Assembly (NCBI GenBank): GCA_002239065.1
Contig: MPNO01000044.1
Coordinates: forward strand, 1 to 37,500
Direction of reading: 5' to 3'
DNA length: 37,500 nucleotides
DNA from: Defluviicoccus sp. bin129
Lineage (GTDB): Bacteria; Pseudomonadota; Alphaproteobacteria; MPNO01
A program made the position numbers and the translations under genes. Of the stretch, positions 36,366 to 37,500 are shown piece after piece (positions within the stretch are counted from its first letter, which is position 1; each line of letters begins with the position of its first letter). The notes beneath the pieces were generated by a model. The model had not been told where the DNA came from, searched no databases, and worked only from the letters and a program-made list of their open reading frames with translations.

Positions 36366-37500
36366 GTGGAGGAGAACATAAGAGGAACAAACAGGGTCCG
36401 CGACCCGGTCCACGGGCTGATCGTCTTCGGCGACAACGACGACACCGCACGGGACGAAACGGATCGTTTCGCGTGGGAACTGCTGAACACCCGCGAGTTC
36501 CAAAGGCTGCGCCGTATTCGCCAGCTCGGCTTCTGCGATCTGGTCTTCCCCGGTGCCACTCACAGTCGCTTCGCCCACAGCGTCGGCGTGTATCACATGG
36601 CCCGCAGGCTTGCCCGCGTGATCGCGCGCCGGGAAGGCGCCGCCCATGACCCAGCCCGGGAGCGCGTCGCTTTGCTGGCCGCCCTTCTCCACGATGTCGG
36701 ACACGGGCCCTTCAGCCATACGTTCGAGTCGGCGACAAAGGAATTGGGTCATCCCAAGCGGCATGAACTCTGGAGCGCCGAGATCGTCCAGGAAGACACA
36801 CAGGTCAACCGGGTGCTTCGGGATGTGGACGAAGATCTGCCCCAACAGATCGGAAAGCTTCTGACGGGCGAAGACCCCACGGACATCTACAGCGCCATCG
36901 TCTCAAGTCAGTTTGACGCGGATCGCCTGGACTACATCCAGCGCGACCGATTGATGACTGGCGTAGAGTTCGGCCATATCGATCTGGACTGGCTGTTCGA
37001 TTGCCTTGAAGTCGGAAAGGTGACCATCGGCCAGAGGGACCCGTTCGAGGCCCCGTGCCTCTACCTCGGTCCCAAGGGCGTGCAGGTGGCCGAGGAATAT
37101 CTGGAGGCGCGTTTCCGGCTCTACCGGATGGTCTACATGCACAAGACGGCGAGAGCCGCCGAGAAAATGCTGGAAGCTCTCTTGAGCGCCGTCACATCGG
37201 ATGCGGAAGCGGGGGACTTGGTGCGCCGCGAACCCGTGTTGCGTTACCTGAAGTCCGAAAATCCGGATCTCGCTTCCTATCTCACCCTCGACGACACCGT
37301 GATGTGGGCCGCTCTCTCGAGTTGGATAGACGCGGGGGTGAGCGGGCGTGTGTCCGAGCTGGCGACGCGCCTGCGGGATCGTTCGCTCTACAAGTGCGTC
37401 GATATCGGTGTCCGTGAGAAGCAGAGGGGAAATCTGTTCCGCCGCTTAAGGCGCGCGCTGAACGATTCGCCATTCGAATGGCGGGAGGAAGTACTTTTCG
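36366..37500 (+). CDS. HD-domain phosphohydrolase (dGTPase/SAMHD1-like, COG1078), 3' end outside the window
   Basis: The frame is open for 378 codons from GTG 36366 to the window edge. It begins VRDPVHGLIVFGD, the typical start of COG1078 phosphohydrolases. Metal ligands can be placed as His66 or His71 (HSRFAHSVGVYHMA), His109-Asp110 (LLHDVGHGPFSHTFE) and an Asp in the FDADRLDYIQRDR motif (Asp184-Asp189). Relatives hydrolyse dNTPs to nucleosides and triphosphate. An in-frame stop at 36348-36350 limits the start to this GTG. The gene is visibly lower in GC than its neighbours and uses codons such as ACA, ATA and AGA, suggesting separate acquisition. Confidence 0.8.
   Translation, partial: MEENIRGTNRVRDPVHGLIVFGDNDDTARDETDRFAWELLNTREFQRLRRIRQLGFCDLVFPGATHSRFAHSVGVYHMARRLARVIARREGAAHDPARERVALLAALLHDVGHGPFSHTFESATKELGHPKRHELWSAEIVQEDTQVNRVLRDVDEDLPQQIGKLLTGEDPTDIYSAIVSSQFDADRLDYIQRDRLMTGVEFGHIDLDWLFDCLEVGKVTIGQRDPFEAPCLYLGPKGVQVAEEYLEARFRLYRMVYMHKTARAAEKMLEALLSAVTSDAEAGDLVRREPVLRYLKSENPDLASYLTLDDTVMWAALSSWIDAGVSGRVSELATRLRDRSLYKCVDIGVREKQRGNLFRRLRRALNDSPFEWREEVLF

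Overview
The window is a very GC-rich stretch of bacterial chromosome, most likely from an alphaproteobacterium. Grounds: GTG/ATG starts with four-base stop/start overlaps, CoxL-type molybdenum hydroxylases, a proteobacterial-type IorA/IorB pair, a degenerate autotransporter C-terminus, and intergenic palindromes of a kind common in that class (GTCATTTCGACCGGAGC and CCCCGGA-TCAAG-TCCGGGG). No rRNA, tRNA, insertion sequence or CRISPR array was seen.

Layout. 1-3.7 kb: a RelE/HigB-like toxin-antitoxin pair under a palindromic operator, an autotransporter remnant, an EntS-like MFS transporter, a deleted RHH antitoxin and a DUF1989 gene. 3.76-4.16 kb: a cluster of eight direct and inverted repeats. 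4.2-7.9 kb: a three-subunit molybdenum hydroxylase in the order FAD, [2Fe-2S], Mo. 8.0-9.6 kb: a second toxin-antitoxin pair, a possible HEPN-like gene and a short relic of a FAD oxidoreductase. 9.6-14.6 kb (minus): an esterase broken by frameshift, a sugar-type ABC ATPase and permease with no binding protein, and a phytoene-desaturase-like oxidoreductase. 14.7-17.2 kb: a MetE-C-like zinc methyltransferase, a CpxP/Spy-like periplasmic protein and a VapBC pair. 17.4-23.7 kb (minus): iorA-iorB behind an ADP-forming acyl-CoA synthetase (frameshifted as given) and a DUF1232 gene. 23.8-25.5 kb (minus): an orphan Bug/TctC receptor with a clear terminator, and a GNAT acetyltransferase. 25.5-36.2 kb (plus): eleven closely spaced genes that look like one catabolic operon. 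36.4 kb to the end: an HD-domain phosphohydrolase, cut by the window edge and lower in GC.

How the genes fit together. The 11-gene operon combines an FMN reductase, a second molybdenum hydroxylase (order Mo, FAD, FeS), an acyl-CoA ligase, an enoyl-CoA hydratase-like enzyme, an MFS transporter, a class A FAD monooxygenase, a two-subunit ThDP decarboxylase and a YdhR-like protein. It reads as a pathway for an aromatic or heteroaromatic acid that I cannot match to a named route. IorAB with the ADP-forming synthetase forms a separate route from arylpyruvates to aryl acids with ATP formation. No metabolic regulator and no molybdenum-cofactor maturation gene is present.

Two genes (esterase and acyl-CoA synthetase) are frameshifted by imperfect tandem duplications of 83 bp and 29 bp. 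Removing one copy restores each reading frame, which suggests assembly error as much as real mutation.
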